64,000 nucleotides of DNA. Origin: Deltaproteobacteria bacterium (GTDB lineage Bacteria; Desulfobacterota; Syntrophobacteria; Syntrophobacterales; Thermodesulforhabdaceae). Every line of letters begins with the position of its first letter. The first letter of the stretch is position 1. The notes under the pieces were generated by a model that saw nothing but the letters and a program-made list of their open reading frames with translations, was not told the origin of the DNA and searched no databases. The position numbers were made by a program, and so were the translations under genes. The stretch is from NCBI GenBank assembly GCA_019309115.1, contig JAFDGW010000018.1, positions 1-64,000 of the forward strand. Reading direction: 5' to 3'. This document shows positions 55,681 through 64,000 of this stretch, piece after piece.

Positions 55681-57960
55681 ATGGAAGCTGTTGCTGAGAA
55701 AAGTAGGATGCGTAAACCTGAAATCATGATAGATGGTGAGGGGGATCTTTTAAGCCAGATAGTTTCCAGGAGTAAGAAGGCTCGGACTTTGCCTCCATTG
55801 GAGTTGAGTCAGAACGCGCTGGTTGTGTTAAAGAAGAGATATTTAAAAAAGGATGATGAAGGTAAGCCGGTTGAGACACCCGAGGAGATGTTTTGGCGCG
55901 TGGCCTTGCACATTGCCAGGGCCGATGCACTTTATGGGGCGACGGCGGAACAGGTGGCAGAGACGGCCGTGAAATTTTACTCGCTCATGGCAGCTAAGAA
56001 CTTTATGCCGAATTCTCCGACCCTGATGAATGCTGGAAGAAGGCTTGGGCAATTGTCTGCCTGTTTTGTCCTTCCGGTGGAGGATTCGATTGACAGCATA
56101 TTTGAAGCTATCAAGTACGCTGCCATAATTCACAAAAGTGGCGGTGGTACTGGTTTCAGCTTTTCGCGAATAAGGCCGGAAAATGATCAGGTTCTTTCCA
56201 CAAGAGGGGTTGCGAGTGGTCCCATTTCCTTTATGACCGTTTTTGATACGGCTACTGAAACCATAAAACAGGGTGGAACTCGCAGAGGGGCGAACATGGG
56301 GATTTTGCGGGTTGACCATCCTGACATTGAAAAGTTCATAACCTGTAAGGAAGACAATTCGAAATTGACCAATTTCAACATTTCTGTTGCCGTTACGGAT
56401 GAGTTCATGCGGGCGGTGGAAGAGGATCGGACTTATCCGCTTATAAATCCCAGGACGGGTCAGAAGGTTCGTGAAGTGTCGGCTCGGAAAATTTTCGACA
56501 AGATCGTTCATGCCGCCTGGAAGAATGGAGAACCCGGGGTGATATTTCTTGACACAATAAATCGATCCAATCCCACGCCCCATGTAGGGATGATTGAAAG
56601 CACCAATCCCTGCGGTGAACAACCTCTGCTCCCCTTTGAATCTTGCAATCTCGGGTCCATTAACCTCTCAAACATGGTGATAGACGGAAAGATTGACTAC
56701 AACAGGCTGAAGTCGGTGGTGTGGGAAGCAGTTCACTTCCTCGATAACGTGATTGACGTTAACAAATATCCTCTGCCTCAAATAGAGCAAATAACGCTGG
56801 CCAACAGAAAAATCGGGCTCGGAGTCATGGGATTTGCCGATATGCTTGTAAAACTCGATATCCCTTATAATTCGGAAGACGCCGAGCAAATTGCCGAAGA
56901 GGTTATGTCATTTATTCAGAGTGAATCTAAAAAAGCATCTGCAGCTTTGGCTCGCGAAAGAGGTAACTTTCCGAACTATAAAGGTTCTATCTGGGATAAA
57001 CCGGAGACGCCTTACATGCGAAATGCTACAACCACCACAATTGCCCCAACAGGAACCATCAGTATTATTGCAGGTTGTTCCAGTGGGGTAGAACCGATTT
57101 TTGCGCTTTGTTTCATTAGACGAGTGCTTGACGGAGAAGAACTTCTTGAGGTCCATCCATACTTTGAAAAGGTGGCGAAAGAAAAAGGATTTTACAGCGA
57201 CGAGTTGATGAAAGAAATATCCCGCAAGGGAACGATAAGAGGCTTTACGGAGATTTCCGAAAGTGTGCGGCGTATATTTGTAACTGCTCATGATATAGAT
57301 CCGGAATGGCATGTGCGTATACAGGCTGCTTTTCAAAAGTACGTTGATAACGCTGTTAGTAAGACCATAAATTTCCCGAATAAGGCTACGCCTGAAGATG
57401 TAGAGAAAGCTTACTGGCTTGCTTACAAACTGGGGTGCAAGGGCATCACGGTGTACAGGGACGGTAGCCGTGAACAGCAGGTTCTGTCGGTCGGTAAGGC
57501 TTCAAAGTATCCTCAGGTTGAACCCCGTCCTCGCCCCCGTGTGACAAAGGGAGCCACCCTGCGCATGAACACCGGCTGTGGCAAGCTTTACGTTACTATT
57601 AACGAAGATGAATACGGCATATGTGAGGTTTTTGCTCAGATGGGTAAGGCAGGGGGTTGCGCCTATTCGCAGATAGAGGCAACGGGGCGCCTTATTTCGC
57701 TGGCGCTTCGATCCGGTGTTCGTGTAGATTCCATTATTAAACAGCTCTTGGGAATCAGATGCCCTTCGCCGGTGTGGCAAAATGGTGATCAAATTGTTTC
57801 CTGCTCTGATGCCATAGCCAAAGCTCTGAAGGAATACACCAAATCCACTGTTGAAACTCAAAAGTCTGAAATGGGCGCATGCCCTGACTGTGGCGCTTCT
57901 GTCGAATATGACGGTGGATGCATCGTGTGCAGATCTTGTGGATTTTCCAGATGCGCGTAA
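55681..57960 (+). CDS. nrdJ: Class II (B12-dependent) ribonucleoside-diphosphate reductase
   Basis: NrdJ makes deoxynucleotides using adenosylcobalamin and works with or without oxygen. I chose the ATG at 55681, where AGGGGAAGG lies 4-5 bases upstream. A TTG at 55624 without a good site would add 19 residues. The 759-residue protein has [37 protein letters not shown], the active-site [20 protein letters not shown], and the C-terminal [14 protein letters not shown] with CRSCGFSRC that relays thiol electrons. No B12 riboswitch is evident. Confidence 0.95.
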   Translation: MEAVAEKSRMRKPEIMIDGEGDLLSQIVSRSKKARTLPPLELSQNALVVLKKRYLKKDDEGKPVETPEEMFWRVALHIARADALYGATAEQVAETAVKFYSLMAAKNFMPNSPTLMNAGRRLGQLSACFVLPVEDSIDSIFEAIKYAAIIHKSGGGTGFSFSRIRPENDQVLSTRGVASGPISFMTVFDTATETIKQGGTRRGANMGILRVDHPDIEKFITCKEDNSKLTNFNISVAVTDEFMRAVEEDRTYPLINPRTGQKVREVSARKIFDKIVHAAWKNGEPGVIFLDTINRSNPTPHVGMIESTNPCGEQPLLPFESCNLGSINLSNMVIDGKIDYNRLKSVVWEAVHFLDNVIDVNKYPLPQIEQITLANRKIGLGVMGFADMLVKLDIPYNSEDAEQIAEEVMSFIQSESKKASAALARERGNFPNYKGSIWDKPETPYMRNATTTTIAPTGTISIIAGCSSGVEPIFALCFIRRVLDGEELLEVHPYFEKVAKEKGFYSDELMKEISRKGTIRGFTEISESVRRIFVTAHDIDPEWHVRIQAAFQKYVDNAVSKTINFPNKATPEDVEKAYWLAYKLGCKGITVYRDGSREQQVLSVGKASKYPQVEPRPRPRVTKGATLRMNTGCGKLYVTINEDEYGICEVFAQMGKAGGCAYSQIEATGRLISLALRSGVRVDSIIKQLLGIRCPSPVWQNGDQIVSCSDAIAKALKEYTKSTVETQKSEMGACPDCGASVEYDGGCIVCRSCGFSRCA

Positions 57961-57969
57961 AGGGGAAAA

Positions 57970-58677
57970 ATGTTTGTGCCGGAGAGTCCCAAGGATGCGA
58001 TAAGATTGCAGAAAGAGCTTGCCGGGAAGGTGGTAATCTGCCCTCTTCCCGCAAATTTTCGGTTTTTAGGAGCATCGGACCTTGGTTATTTTTCGCTCCC
58101 CGCAGGAGATAGAGGTAAAGACCGGTTTTGCGTGGCTGTTATACTGGTATTTGATTGGCCTGATCTGAATTTGGTAGACGAGGCCAGTCATGTGGCTTCG
58201 GTTACCTTTCCTTACGTTCCTGGACTTCTTTCCTTCCGTGAAGTGCCTGCTATGTTGGAAGCCTGGAGAAAGTTGTGCATAAAGCCCGATGTGTTCTTGT
58301 GTGATGGACAGGGCATAGCTCATCCACGGGGCATCGGTCTTGCCAGTCACCTGGGAGTTATCCTGGATATTCCAACAGTCGGCTGCGCAAAAAAAAGGTT
58401 GTGTGGCACTCATGACGAACTGCCGCTACAAAAAGGCAGTCGTACCCCGCTCTTTTTTCAGGGTCGTCAGGTAGGGGTGGTTTATCGTTCCAGGACGGGT
58501 GTGAAGCCTCTTTACATATCACCTGGTCATCGTGCAGATATTGATTCAAGTGTCAAAGTCGTCGAAAAGTGTATTGGGAAGTACCGTATTCCAGAGCCGC
58601 TCAGACAGGCCCATCGTCGCGCCGCTGACCTAACCCGTAAGGCGAAGCTCTTCAGATCTTCAGAAATTTTGTGTTAA
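57970..58677 (+). CDS. nfi: Endonuclease V
   Basis: Endonuclease V cuts near deaminated purines (hypoxanthine). The 235 residues show ASDLGYFS (metal-binding Asp, motif I), TFPYVPGLLSFRE (about 74-86), VFLCDGQGIAHPRGIGLASHLGV (about 106-128) and GVVYRSRTGVKPLYISPGHR (about 170-190), all family blocks. It starts 9 bp after nrdJ with AGGGGAA before the ATG, so repair is co-transcribed with deoxynucleotide synthesis. It is convergent with the GNAT-like gene. Confidence 0.95.
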   Translation: MFVPESPKDAIRLQKELAGKVVICPLPANFRFLGASDLGYFSLPAGDRGKDRFCVAVILVFDWPDLNLVDEASHVASVTFPYVPGLLSFREVPAMLEAWRKLCIKPDVFLCDGQGIAHPRGIGLASHLGVILDIPTVGCAKKRLCGTHDELPLQKGSRTPLFFQGRQVGVVYRSRTGVKPLYISPGHRADIDSSVKVVEKCIGKYRIPEPLRQAHRRAADLTRKAKLFRSSEILC

Positions 58678-58726
58678 AATCATTGGAAACTGATCCATTT
58701 TCGACACCACAAATTTATACATTGAT

Positions 58727-59473
58727 TCACAGACCGCCATTTACTTCCCAAATAACATCCCAAACTTTTTTAACCTCTGGAGCGAGATGCCATTCTTCTG
58801 GACGCGTGACATAATTCAAGGCTTCCTGGGTGAATTGGTAAAAGTGAACGGTGCATCCACGATATTCTTCATTGTCGCCATTCCAGCGAGTGAATCTTCC
58901 AGGGAAAACCCCAGCAATCTTCCAGCCTCCTTTCAAGCACCACTTTTGCGTAATGTCGTGCCAAGTTTCGCAAAAGGTGGTGAAGTATTCTGCCCCGCTT
59001 CCAGCTGCAACCTTTCTAGCAAAGCGACGCACTTCGTCAGTGAGTCTTCTTTCGCGCAAATGGGGAAGGGTGGCCACAAAGGAAAATTCTACTTGAAGAT
59101 TTCGTTCAAACTTGGTCAACACCGATCCGGACAAAACCTCACCGCTGGCGACATCTTCCAGCACCGCCATGCAATAGACCTTGGATTTTGCATCTTCTTC
59201 CCAACGGTCCCACAGAGCCACCCAGCGCTCATACTGGTCAGGATCCAAAAGGAATTCGTGAGGTGATCCATAAAGCTCGGGGTAGCTCAGTTGCCAAAGC
59301 CTTGCCGCAGCATCTATCAGATCTCGGCGGAGCAAGGTCATCCGGTATTTCCCATTTTCCAGCGTCACAGGCTCGATCTTTGGCCACACAATTTGTTTGG
59401 GTCGCACCGGGCGTGTACGACAGGTTGTTGCCATTTTCCGGTAAGGCCGGCTTTCCTCTATAGAAATTGCCAT
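58727..59473 (-). CDS. GNAT-like acetyltransferase
   Basis: The 248-residue protein has an N-terminal arm (MAISIEESRPYRKM), then a GNAT-like fold. LRRDLIDAAARLWQLSYPELYGSP opens it, the beta-4 strand is LQVEFSFVATLPHLRERRLTDEVRRFA, and the C-terminal half is ITQKWCLKGGWKIAGVFPGRFTR. The usual Q/RxxGxG/A is replaced by LRERRLTDE, so cofactor binding is uncertain. I recognise the overall shape but not a named subfamily. The start at 59473 follows GGGAGGGAGAGG; a longer frame to 59518 exists. It stands alone between nfi and the efflux genes. Confidence 0.6.
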   Translation of the reverse strand: MAISIEESRPYRKMATTCRTRPVRPKQIVWPKIEPVTLENGKYRMTLLRRDLIDAAARLWQLSYPELYGSPHEFLLDPDQYERWVALWDRWEEDAKSKVYCMAVLEDVASGEVLSGSVLTKFERNLQVEFSFVATLPHLRERRLTDEVRRFARKVAAGSGAEYFTTFCETWHDITQKWCLKGGWKIAGVFPGRFTRWNGDNEEYRGCTVHFYQFTQEALNYVTRPEEWHLAPEVKKVWDVIWEVNGGL

Positions 59474-59640
59474 CGTCCTCTCCCTCCCAGTGACCTTGGT
59501 ACCTACGGCTACCATCACGACCTAAGTTTGTCAATTTTTCTTGATGGTTTTTCGAACAGGCTTTGAACATTTTGACTTTCTGCTAAGCAAATTTTAAAGA
59601 TAGAGATCCTGACAAAAATGGCAAGTGTAGTGGGTGCGTT

Positions 59641-60903
59641 ATGGCAGAAGAAAAAAGCAAGACTGGTGGAAATAAAAAGCCCGTTAGGCTTATTTTGCTG
59701 TTGATCTTGGTGCTTGGAGGCTTGGCCGGCGGATTGTGGTGGTTTACTCATCGTCATTTGGTTACCACAGACAACGCTTATGTTATGGCTGATAGCGCAG
59801 CCGTTAGTAGCAGGGTGTCCGGTCAGATACTCAAAGTACTGGTGGATAATGACGATTTTGTTCAGAAAGGACAATTGCTTGTGGAACTTGATCCGGATAG
59901 TTACCGATTGAGGGTGGAAGAAGCTCAAGCTAGGGTTAATAGCCTTAAAGCGGAATATCGACTTGCACAAACAGAACTCACTTATATAGATGCTGTGACG
60001 AGTGCAGCTCTTCAGGAAGCCGGGTTTGCTCTTGACATGGCGAGGAATCGCAAGAGACAAGCGATGGATAATCTGAAAGAACTTCAAAAGAAAAGAAAAA
60101 GTGCTAAGGCCGATTTCGGCCATGCAAAAAAAGACTTCGCCCGTTATTCGGCTTTATTTGCCCAGAAAGCCGTTGCCGAAAGAGATTTCGACAGGATACG
60201 TACAGCGTATAAAAAAGCTTTGGCACAACTGGAAGCCATCGATGCCGCTATAGATGCTGCTAGCAAGGAGGTTCGGGTAGCAGAAGATCTTGTTCACCAA
60301 GCCGAGGCCAGACTGCTCAAGGCGAAAGCAGAGAGACTAAAAGTGGAGGTAAAAAAGCATGAACTGAACGCCCTGAAGGCTAAAATCAATCAAGCAGAAA
60401 AGGATTTGGCACTTGCCAAGTTGAACCTCAGCTATTGCAGGATAAAAGCGCCGATATCCGGGTATGTTGCCCAGAAAAATATACAGGCTGGCAATTTTGT
60501 TCAACCCGGCCAGCCCTTGATGGCAATAGTGCCTCTCAGGGATGTTTATGTAGAAGCAAATTTCAAAGAAACTCAGCTAACGCACATGAGAATCGGTCAG
60601 AAAGCAATCATAGAGGCAGACATATACCCGGGATATAAGTATTATGGGCGGGTAATAGGCATAAGAGCAGGTACCGGCACGGCTTTTTCTTTGCTTCCTC
60701 CGGAAAATGCCACAGGAAACTGGATTAAGGTGGTTCAGCGTGTACCCGTCAAAATCAGGCTTGATTCTCCACCTCCAGTTGATCATCCCTTACGGGTGGG
60801 GCTTTCCCTTGAAGTAACTGTAGATACAAGTGATCGGAATGGCCCTTACCTCAGGCCACCCGAGACGGCTAAAGCAGCGTTCATAGAACAAAACCCTAGC
60901 TAG
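59641..60903 (+). CDS. HlyD/EmrA-family membrane fusion protein
   Basis: The 420-residue protein has a short cytosolic N-terminus and one membrane span (about 16-37, LILLLILVLGGLAGGLWWFTH). A biotinyl-lipoyl half follows (TTDNAYVMADSAAVSSRVSGQI), then a long coiled-coil hairpin (about 95-265) and the second lipoyl half with IKAPISGYVAQKNIQAGNFV. This is the EmrA type that bridges an inner-membrane MFS exporter to the outer membrane. The MFS partner starts 23 bp downstream. No TolC-like gene is present. Confidence 0.92.
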   Translation: MAEEKSKTGGNKKPVRLILLLILVLGGLAGGLWWFTHRHLVTTDNAYVMADSAAVSSRVSGQILKVLVDNDDFVQKGQLLVELDPDSYRLRVEEAQARVNSLKAEYRLAQTELTYIDAVTSAALQEAGFALDMARNRKRQAMDNLKELQKKRKSAKADFGHAKKDFARYSALFAQKAVAERDFDRIRTAYKKALAQLEAIDAAIDAASKEVRVAEDLVHQAEARLLKAKAERLKVEVKKHELNALKAKINQAEKDLALAKLNLSYCRIKAPISGYVAQKNIQAGNFVQPGQPLMAIVPLRDVYVEANFKETQLTHMRIGQKAIIEADIYPGYKYYGRVIGIRAGTGTAFSLLPPENATGNWIKVVQRVPVKIRLDSPPPVDHPLRVGLSLEVTVDTSDRNGPYLRPPETAKAAFIEQNPS

Positions 60904-60926
60904 AGCTAGCAACAGGGCCGGTTTTT

Positions 60927-62480
60927 ATGAATCGGGAAAACCCCGGCAATGTAAACAAATGGATTGTTGCTCTTACCGTAATACTTCCCACCTTTATTGA
61001 GGTAATGGATACCAGCGTTGTGAATGTTTCCCTGCCTCACATTCGAGGAAGCCTCAGCGCCGGTGTTGACGAAGTAACCTGGGTTTTGACATCTTATCTG
61101 GTATCAAATGCCATCATAATTCCTATAACAGGCTGGCTATCAAGCGTATTTGGACGAAAAAATTATCTTCTTTTTTCCATTGTTTTGTTTACGATCAGTT
61201 CTATGATATGCGGGTCTGCCCCATCGTTAGAAGTGCTTATTATTGCTCGAATTTTGCAGGGACTGGGTGGTGGAGGACTTCAGCCCATATCTCAAGCGAT
61301 ACTTCTTGAGACCTTTCCTCCCCGGGAACATGGGACAGCCATGGCGATTTTTGGCATGGGGGTAGTCTTTGCCCCGATTCTTGGACCCGTTCTCGGTGGC
61401 TGGATCACCGACAACTGGAGCTGGCGTTGGGTGTTCTACATAAACCTTCCGGTGGGAATAGTTGCCGTTATCCTGACTATCTTCTGCATATTCGATCCTC
61501 CCTACCTGAAAAGAGGAAAGCTTGGAATCGACTACTGGGGATTGGGACTTCTAGCCGTCGGTCTTGGATGCCTTCAGGTGGTTCTCGACAAGGGAGAACG
61601 TGAAGATTGGTTTGAATCTAATTTTATTGTAGCCTTAAGCATAATATCTGCTGTTTGCCTCATCATGTTAGTTATTGTTGAGTTAAGATCTGAGCATCCT
61701 GTGGTTAACCTTCGCGTTTTCAAGGACAGGACCTTTTCTTTCGGAAATATAATAATGTTCACCGGTTTTTTCTGCATGTTCGGCAGCATAGTCTTACTCC
61801 CGCTATATCTTCAAAACCTTATGGGTTATACAGCTCTATGGGCCGGTTTTGTGCTGGGACCTGGGGGTATTGCCAGCTTGTTGATTATGCCCATAGCTGC
61901 TACGCTTCTTAAAAGGGGAGGCCGACCTCACCTGCTACTCACTGTTGGTCTTACTCTTGCCGCGATATCACTCTGGATGATGTCTCGATTTAATCTGGAT
62001 GCCGATTTTGTGTCTATTGCAATCCCCAGGATAATACAGGGCTTTGGAATGGGGCTTTTCTTTGTTCCGCTGGGGGCAGCAACCTATGTTAACATTCCTA
62101 AAGAAGAAATGGGCAACGCTTCTGGGATTTTTAATCTTCTCAGGAATCTAGGCGGTAGCTTTGGCACGGCCGTAGGCACCACTATTTTGTCTCAGAGATC
62201 TCAGTTTCACCAGAATTTTCTAGTAGAGCACGTAACCCCTTTTAATCCAGTGTTTCAGCAGCGGTTTCAGGAAATACTCCACCACTTTGGTGTGTCTACT
62301 CCAAATGTGGTAGAACAAAAAAAAGCTCTTGCTTTCATTTACCAAGAAGTGCTAAGGCAAGCCAGCATGTTAGGTTTTAACGATGCTTTTTGGATTTTTT
62401 CCATTATGACCGGTCTTTTGGTTCCTCTTGCACTTTCTATGAAAACCAAAAGGTCCACGGAGCTTGCGGCAGTACATTAG
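60927..62480 (+). CDS. EmrB/DHA2-family drug exporter (MFS, 14 spans)
   Basis: The 517-residue protein has 14 predicted spans. The N-terminus VILPTFIEVMDTSVVNVSLPHIRGSL contains the DHA2 motif D1 (LDTTIVNVALP type). Motif A (GWLSSVFGRKNYLLFSI) and motif C (VFAPILGPVLGGWITDNWSWRWVFYINLPVG) are present. It would export drugs or hydrophobic compounds by proton antiport with the HlyD-type partner. Its stop is 2 bp from the convergent DUF374 gene. Confidence 0.92.
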   Translation: MNRENPGNVNKWIVALTVILPTFIEVMDTSVVNVSLPHIRGSLSAGVDEVTWVLTSYLVSNAIIIPITGWLSSVFGRKNYLLFSIVLFTISSMICGSAPSLEVLIIARILQGLGGGGLQPISQAILLETFPPREHGTAMAIFGMGVVFAPILGPVLGGWITDNWSWRWVFYINLPVGIVAVILTIFCIFDPPYLKRGKLGIDYWGLGLLAVGLGCLQVVLDKGEREDWFESNFIVALSIISAVCLIMLVIVELRSEHPVVNLRVFKDRTFSFGNIIMFTGFFCMFGSIVLLPLYLQNLMGYTALWAGFVLGPGGIASLLIMPIAATLLKRGGRPHLLLTVGLTLAAISLWMMSRFNLDADFVSIAIPRIIQGFGMGLFFVPLGAATYVNIPKEEMGNASGIFNLLRNLGGSFGTAVGTTILSQRSQFHQNFLVEHVTPFNPVFQQRFQEILHHFGVSTPNVVEQKKALAFIYQEVLRQASMLGFNDAFWIFSIMTGLLVPLALSMKTKRSTELAAVH

Positions 62481-62482
62481 TT

Positions 62483-63142
62483 TCAGTAAATTGTTCTCAT
62501 CCCATAAAGTTCATTCAAATAGGTTTCAAGATATTCTGCTAGTTTTTTTATATCTGCGTTATGACCAACATGAATTAATCTGCCAGGGCGTATGAAAATC
62601 CTAGAGAAGGGCAGGGGTAGCATCATCCGATCCCAGGTAGGAAGGCGTAACACCGGTTTTGCAGACACTCCAATGGGCAAGATTGGAACTTGTGCCACCT
62701 TTGCCAGAAAAATGGCACCCTTTTGAACCTTAAAGGCCGGCCCTCTGCTTCCGTCCACCACCAGACCACCGTGATAACCCGACTTCAAATATCGAATCAT
62801 TTTCCTTGCGGCCTTGCTTCCATGCTTGCCAGACGATCCCCGTATGCAGATAAAACCCCACCTGCTGACAACTTTCTCAATCCACTCTCCATCATGGCTG
62901 GGGCTTACCATAACAGCCGTTTTCTCGCGCCGAAAGTAGTAAAGAATCGGCAAAATCCCACAGTGCCAGGTTGCTACAATAGTAGGAATACCGGACCTTC
63001 TTACCTCCTCTACCTGGTCTGCGCAGAACAAGTGATATCGACAGGACGCCAGCCATGCGGTGGCCGTTACGCTGACAATTTTAGACGCTGAGTGAATAAA
63101 TCTGTTGTCATGAGTGAGTTTCTTAATCCATTTCGCTGTCAT
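62483..63142 (-). CDS. DUF374 lysophospholipid/LPS acyltransferase-like protein
   Basis: The 219-residue protein fits the DUF374 family, related to LPLAT acyltransferases. It has TWHCGILPILYYFRREKTAVMVSPSHDGEWI, where HDGE is an HX4D-like motif, then WGFICIRGSSGKHGSKAARKMI and GGLVVDGSRGPAFKVQKGAIFLAK. In relatives it is placed near lipid A genes and may add a secondary acyl chain; that is inference. Its start overlaps the stop of the next reverse gene, so the two are coupled. Confidence 0.83.
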   Translation of the reverse strand: MTAKWIKKLTHDNRFIHSASKIVSVTATAWLASCRYHLFCADQVEEVRRSGIPTIVATWHCGILPILYYFRREKTAVMVSPSHDGEWIEKVVSRWGFICIRGSSGKHGSKAARKMIRYLKSGYHGGLVVDGSRGPAFKVQKGAIFLAKVAQVPILPIGVSAKPVLRLPTWDRMMLPLPFSRIFIRPGRLIHVGHNADIKKLAEYLETYLNELYGMRTIY

Positions 63143-64000
63143 GGGTATCTTTTATTTTTTCCTTTTTCCTGTTGTTGCACGATCATGACCGGAAGAGGGG
63201 AATCTACGAATGCAGAAAACCTTCGAGCGTCACCCTCAGTTGGCACGAACCAAAAGGCTTCATCTGGCGTGAGGTCATTCAGCGGGAAATCTTCTCGTGT
63301 ACGCCATTCCTTTTCGTCTTTCCAGAGGCTCGATGGTGGTTCGTGTTTTTGAAACCGGAAACGTTCCGATAAAGGTAGCTTACAGTATAATTTCTCCGGA
63401 ATGTAACAAACCGGTTTCGCTCCCCGCTTTTTCAAAAAGTCCTTTCTTACAGCAATTCCATAGTCTTCGATTGTCCACCGCTGAGATGGAGCGTTCCATT
63501 TTTTAAGTTTCTGTACCATAGGTGGCGGTACACTAGTCCAACTTACAACTCTGAAACCTCCTTTCACGATCTTGCCCGTTGCTCTGATAATTTTCTCCCT
63601 GGCAATGTTTATCAGACTGTCCAGAGCCGAGTGTTGTGACAAAGGGTGAGCGTCCAGGAGATGGTCGAGGTAGGTTTCCAGGCTTTCACCAGGCCATGGG
63701 CCGCGAGATCGCCTCGTGTAATGATAGAGATATTCGTGCCAGGGGAAGCTAAGCGAGGGATATACTGGGTTAAATTTTCCATTGATGTGCGGCCATAAAA
63801 CCGAAAAAAATTGTTTTTCTGTGTCTTCCTCTATGGTCCACCTGAACGCCTCCGGAAAAAGCCTCAGCAGGCTTTTATTGGCCGACTTTAGAGATGGATC
63901 GTCTGGCGGAAGCCACAGGGCGATAGGCTTTGCTTCTGCGGCTGCCATTTGAGTCAGCATGGGAATTAGCGAGCTTCTAGGTCGAATCTGGATGATGACC
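63139..64000 (-). CDS. Unknown protein, 5' end outside window
   Basis: The reverse frame is open to the right edge, giving at least 287 residues; an internal ATG at 63960 is not necessarily the start. The sequence includes WHEYLYHYTRRSRGPWPGES, VVSWTSVPPPMVQKLKKW, IEDYGIAVRKDFLKKRGA, KEWRTREDFPLNDLTPDEAF and WFVPTEGDA. The pattern FT(or ST)-x-P, YGI-x-x-x-K-x-x and EWR resembles AbiGi/DUF2971-like proteins, but I am not sure. It overlaps the DUF374 gene by 4 bp. No domain beyond this can be supported. Confidence 0.6.
   Translation of the reverse strand, partial: VIIQIRPRSSLIPMLTQMAAAEAKPIALWLPPDDPSLKSANKSLLRLFPEAFRWTIEEDTEKQFFSVLWPHINGKFNPVYPSLSFPWHEYLYHYTRRSRGPWPGESLETYLDHLLDAHPLSQHSALDSLINIAREKIIRATGKIVKGGFRVVSWTSVPPPMVQKLKKWNAPSQRWTIEDYGIAVRKDFLKKRGAKPVCYIPEKLYCKLPLSERFRFQKHEPPSSLWKDEKEWRTREDFPLNDLTPDEAFWFVPTEGDARRFSAFVDSPLPVMIVQQQEKGKNKRYP

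Overview
The window looks like chromosome from a thermophilic or marine sulfate-reducing bacterium of the Desulfobacterota (old Deltaproteobacteria). Syntrophobacteria-like relatives such as Thermodesulforhabdus are my best guess, but no rRNA is present to confirm it. The pointers are: a complete qrcABCD set (periplasmic menaquinone reductase of sulfate reducers, 44.3-49.3 kb); a fused inositol-phosphate cytidylyltransferase / di-myo-inositol-phosphate-phosphate synthase (a heat/salt solute enzyme, 42.0 kb); a class II B12-dependent ribonucleotide reductase; LPS genes (lpxK, a DUF374 acyltransferase), hence a Gram-negative envelope; and tandem Hsp70 paralogues next to a DUF2760 membrane protein.

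Layout. 0-2.2 kb is accessory DNA: a 5'-truncated Doc toxin and a HEPN-like protein, each ending inside an integron attC-like site, then decayed IS66 and IS256 elements. 2.3-8.1 kb is a tightly packed forward operon: purA, a CoA-transferase/GNAT fusion, a HAD nucleotidase, minCDE and a small MoaD/ThiS-like protein. 8.1-10.2 kb is a reverse ATP-grasp plus glycosyltransferase pair. 10.3-17.4 kb runs forward with a KamA-type radical SAM enzyme, ftsH, folP, glmM, coaX and an LD-carboxypeptidase; the last faces an ampG-like permease and aroQ on the other strand, suggesting murein recycling. 19.3-25.7 kb is a reverse beta-oxidation block (two thiolases, 3-hydroxyacyl-CoA dehydrogenase, acyl-CoA dehydrogenase, a frameshifted enoyl-CoA hydratase and a TetR regulator) with a relic of an acyl-CoA ligase at its end. 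A divergent fabF-like gene and an intact acyl-CoA ligase follow (26.0-28.9 kb).

28.9-33.4 kb holds a 145-bp IS66 deletion derivative, a possible structured RNA leader, a secreted protein of unknown function, pgsA, lpxK and a DUF401 permease. 33.5-39.2 kb is the most intriguing cluster: DUF2760 membrane protein, two unusual Hsp70s and a CooT-type nickel-binding protein, with gaps of 20 bp or less or overlaps, closed by a terminator. 39.3-44.2 kb carries a CNNM/CorC transporter, rsmH and ftsL (a detached piece of the division cluster), the inositol solute enzyme and a TIM-barrel isomerase. After qrcABCD, a shared terminator separates it from the reverse heat-shock operon dnaK-cbpA-cbpM-clpB. 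nrdJ and endonuclease V diverge from dnaK, and an exact 17-bp inverted repeat lies in the shared control region.

58.7-64.0 kb holds a GNAT-like protein, an EmrAB-type efflux pair, a DUF374 acyltransferase and a 5'-truncated gene of unknown function that runs off the window. I saw no rRNA, tRNA or CRISPR. All calls come from reading the sequence. Family assignments rest on remembered motifs, not on searches.
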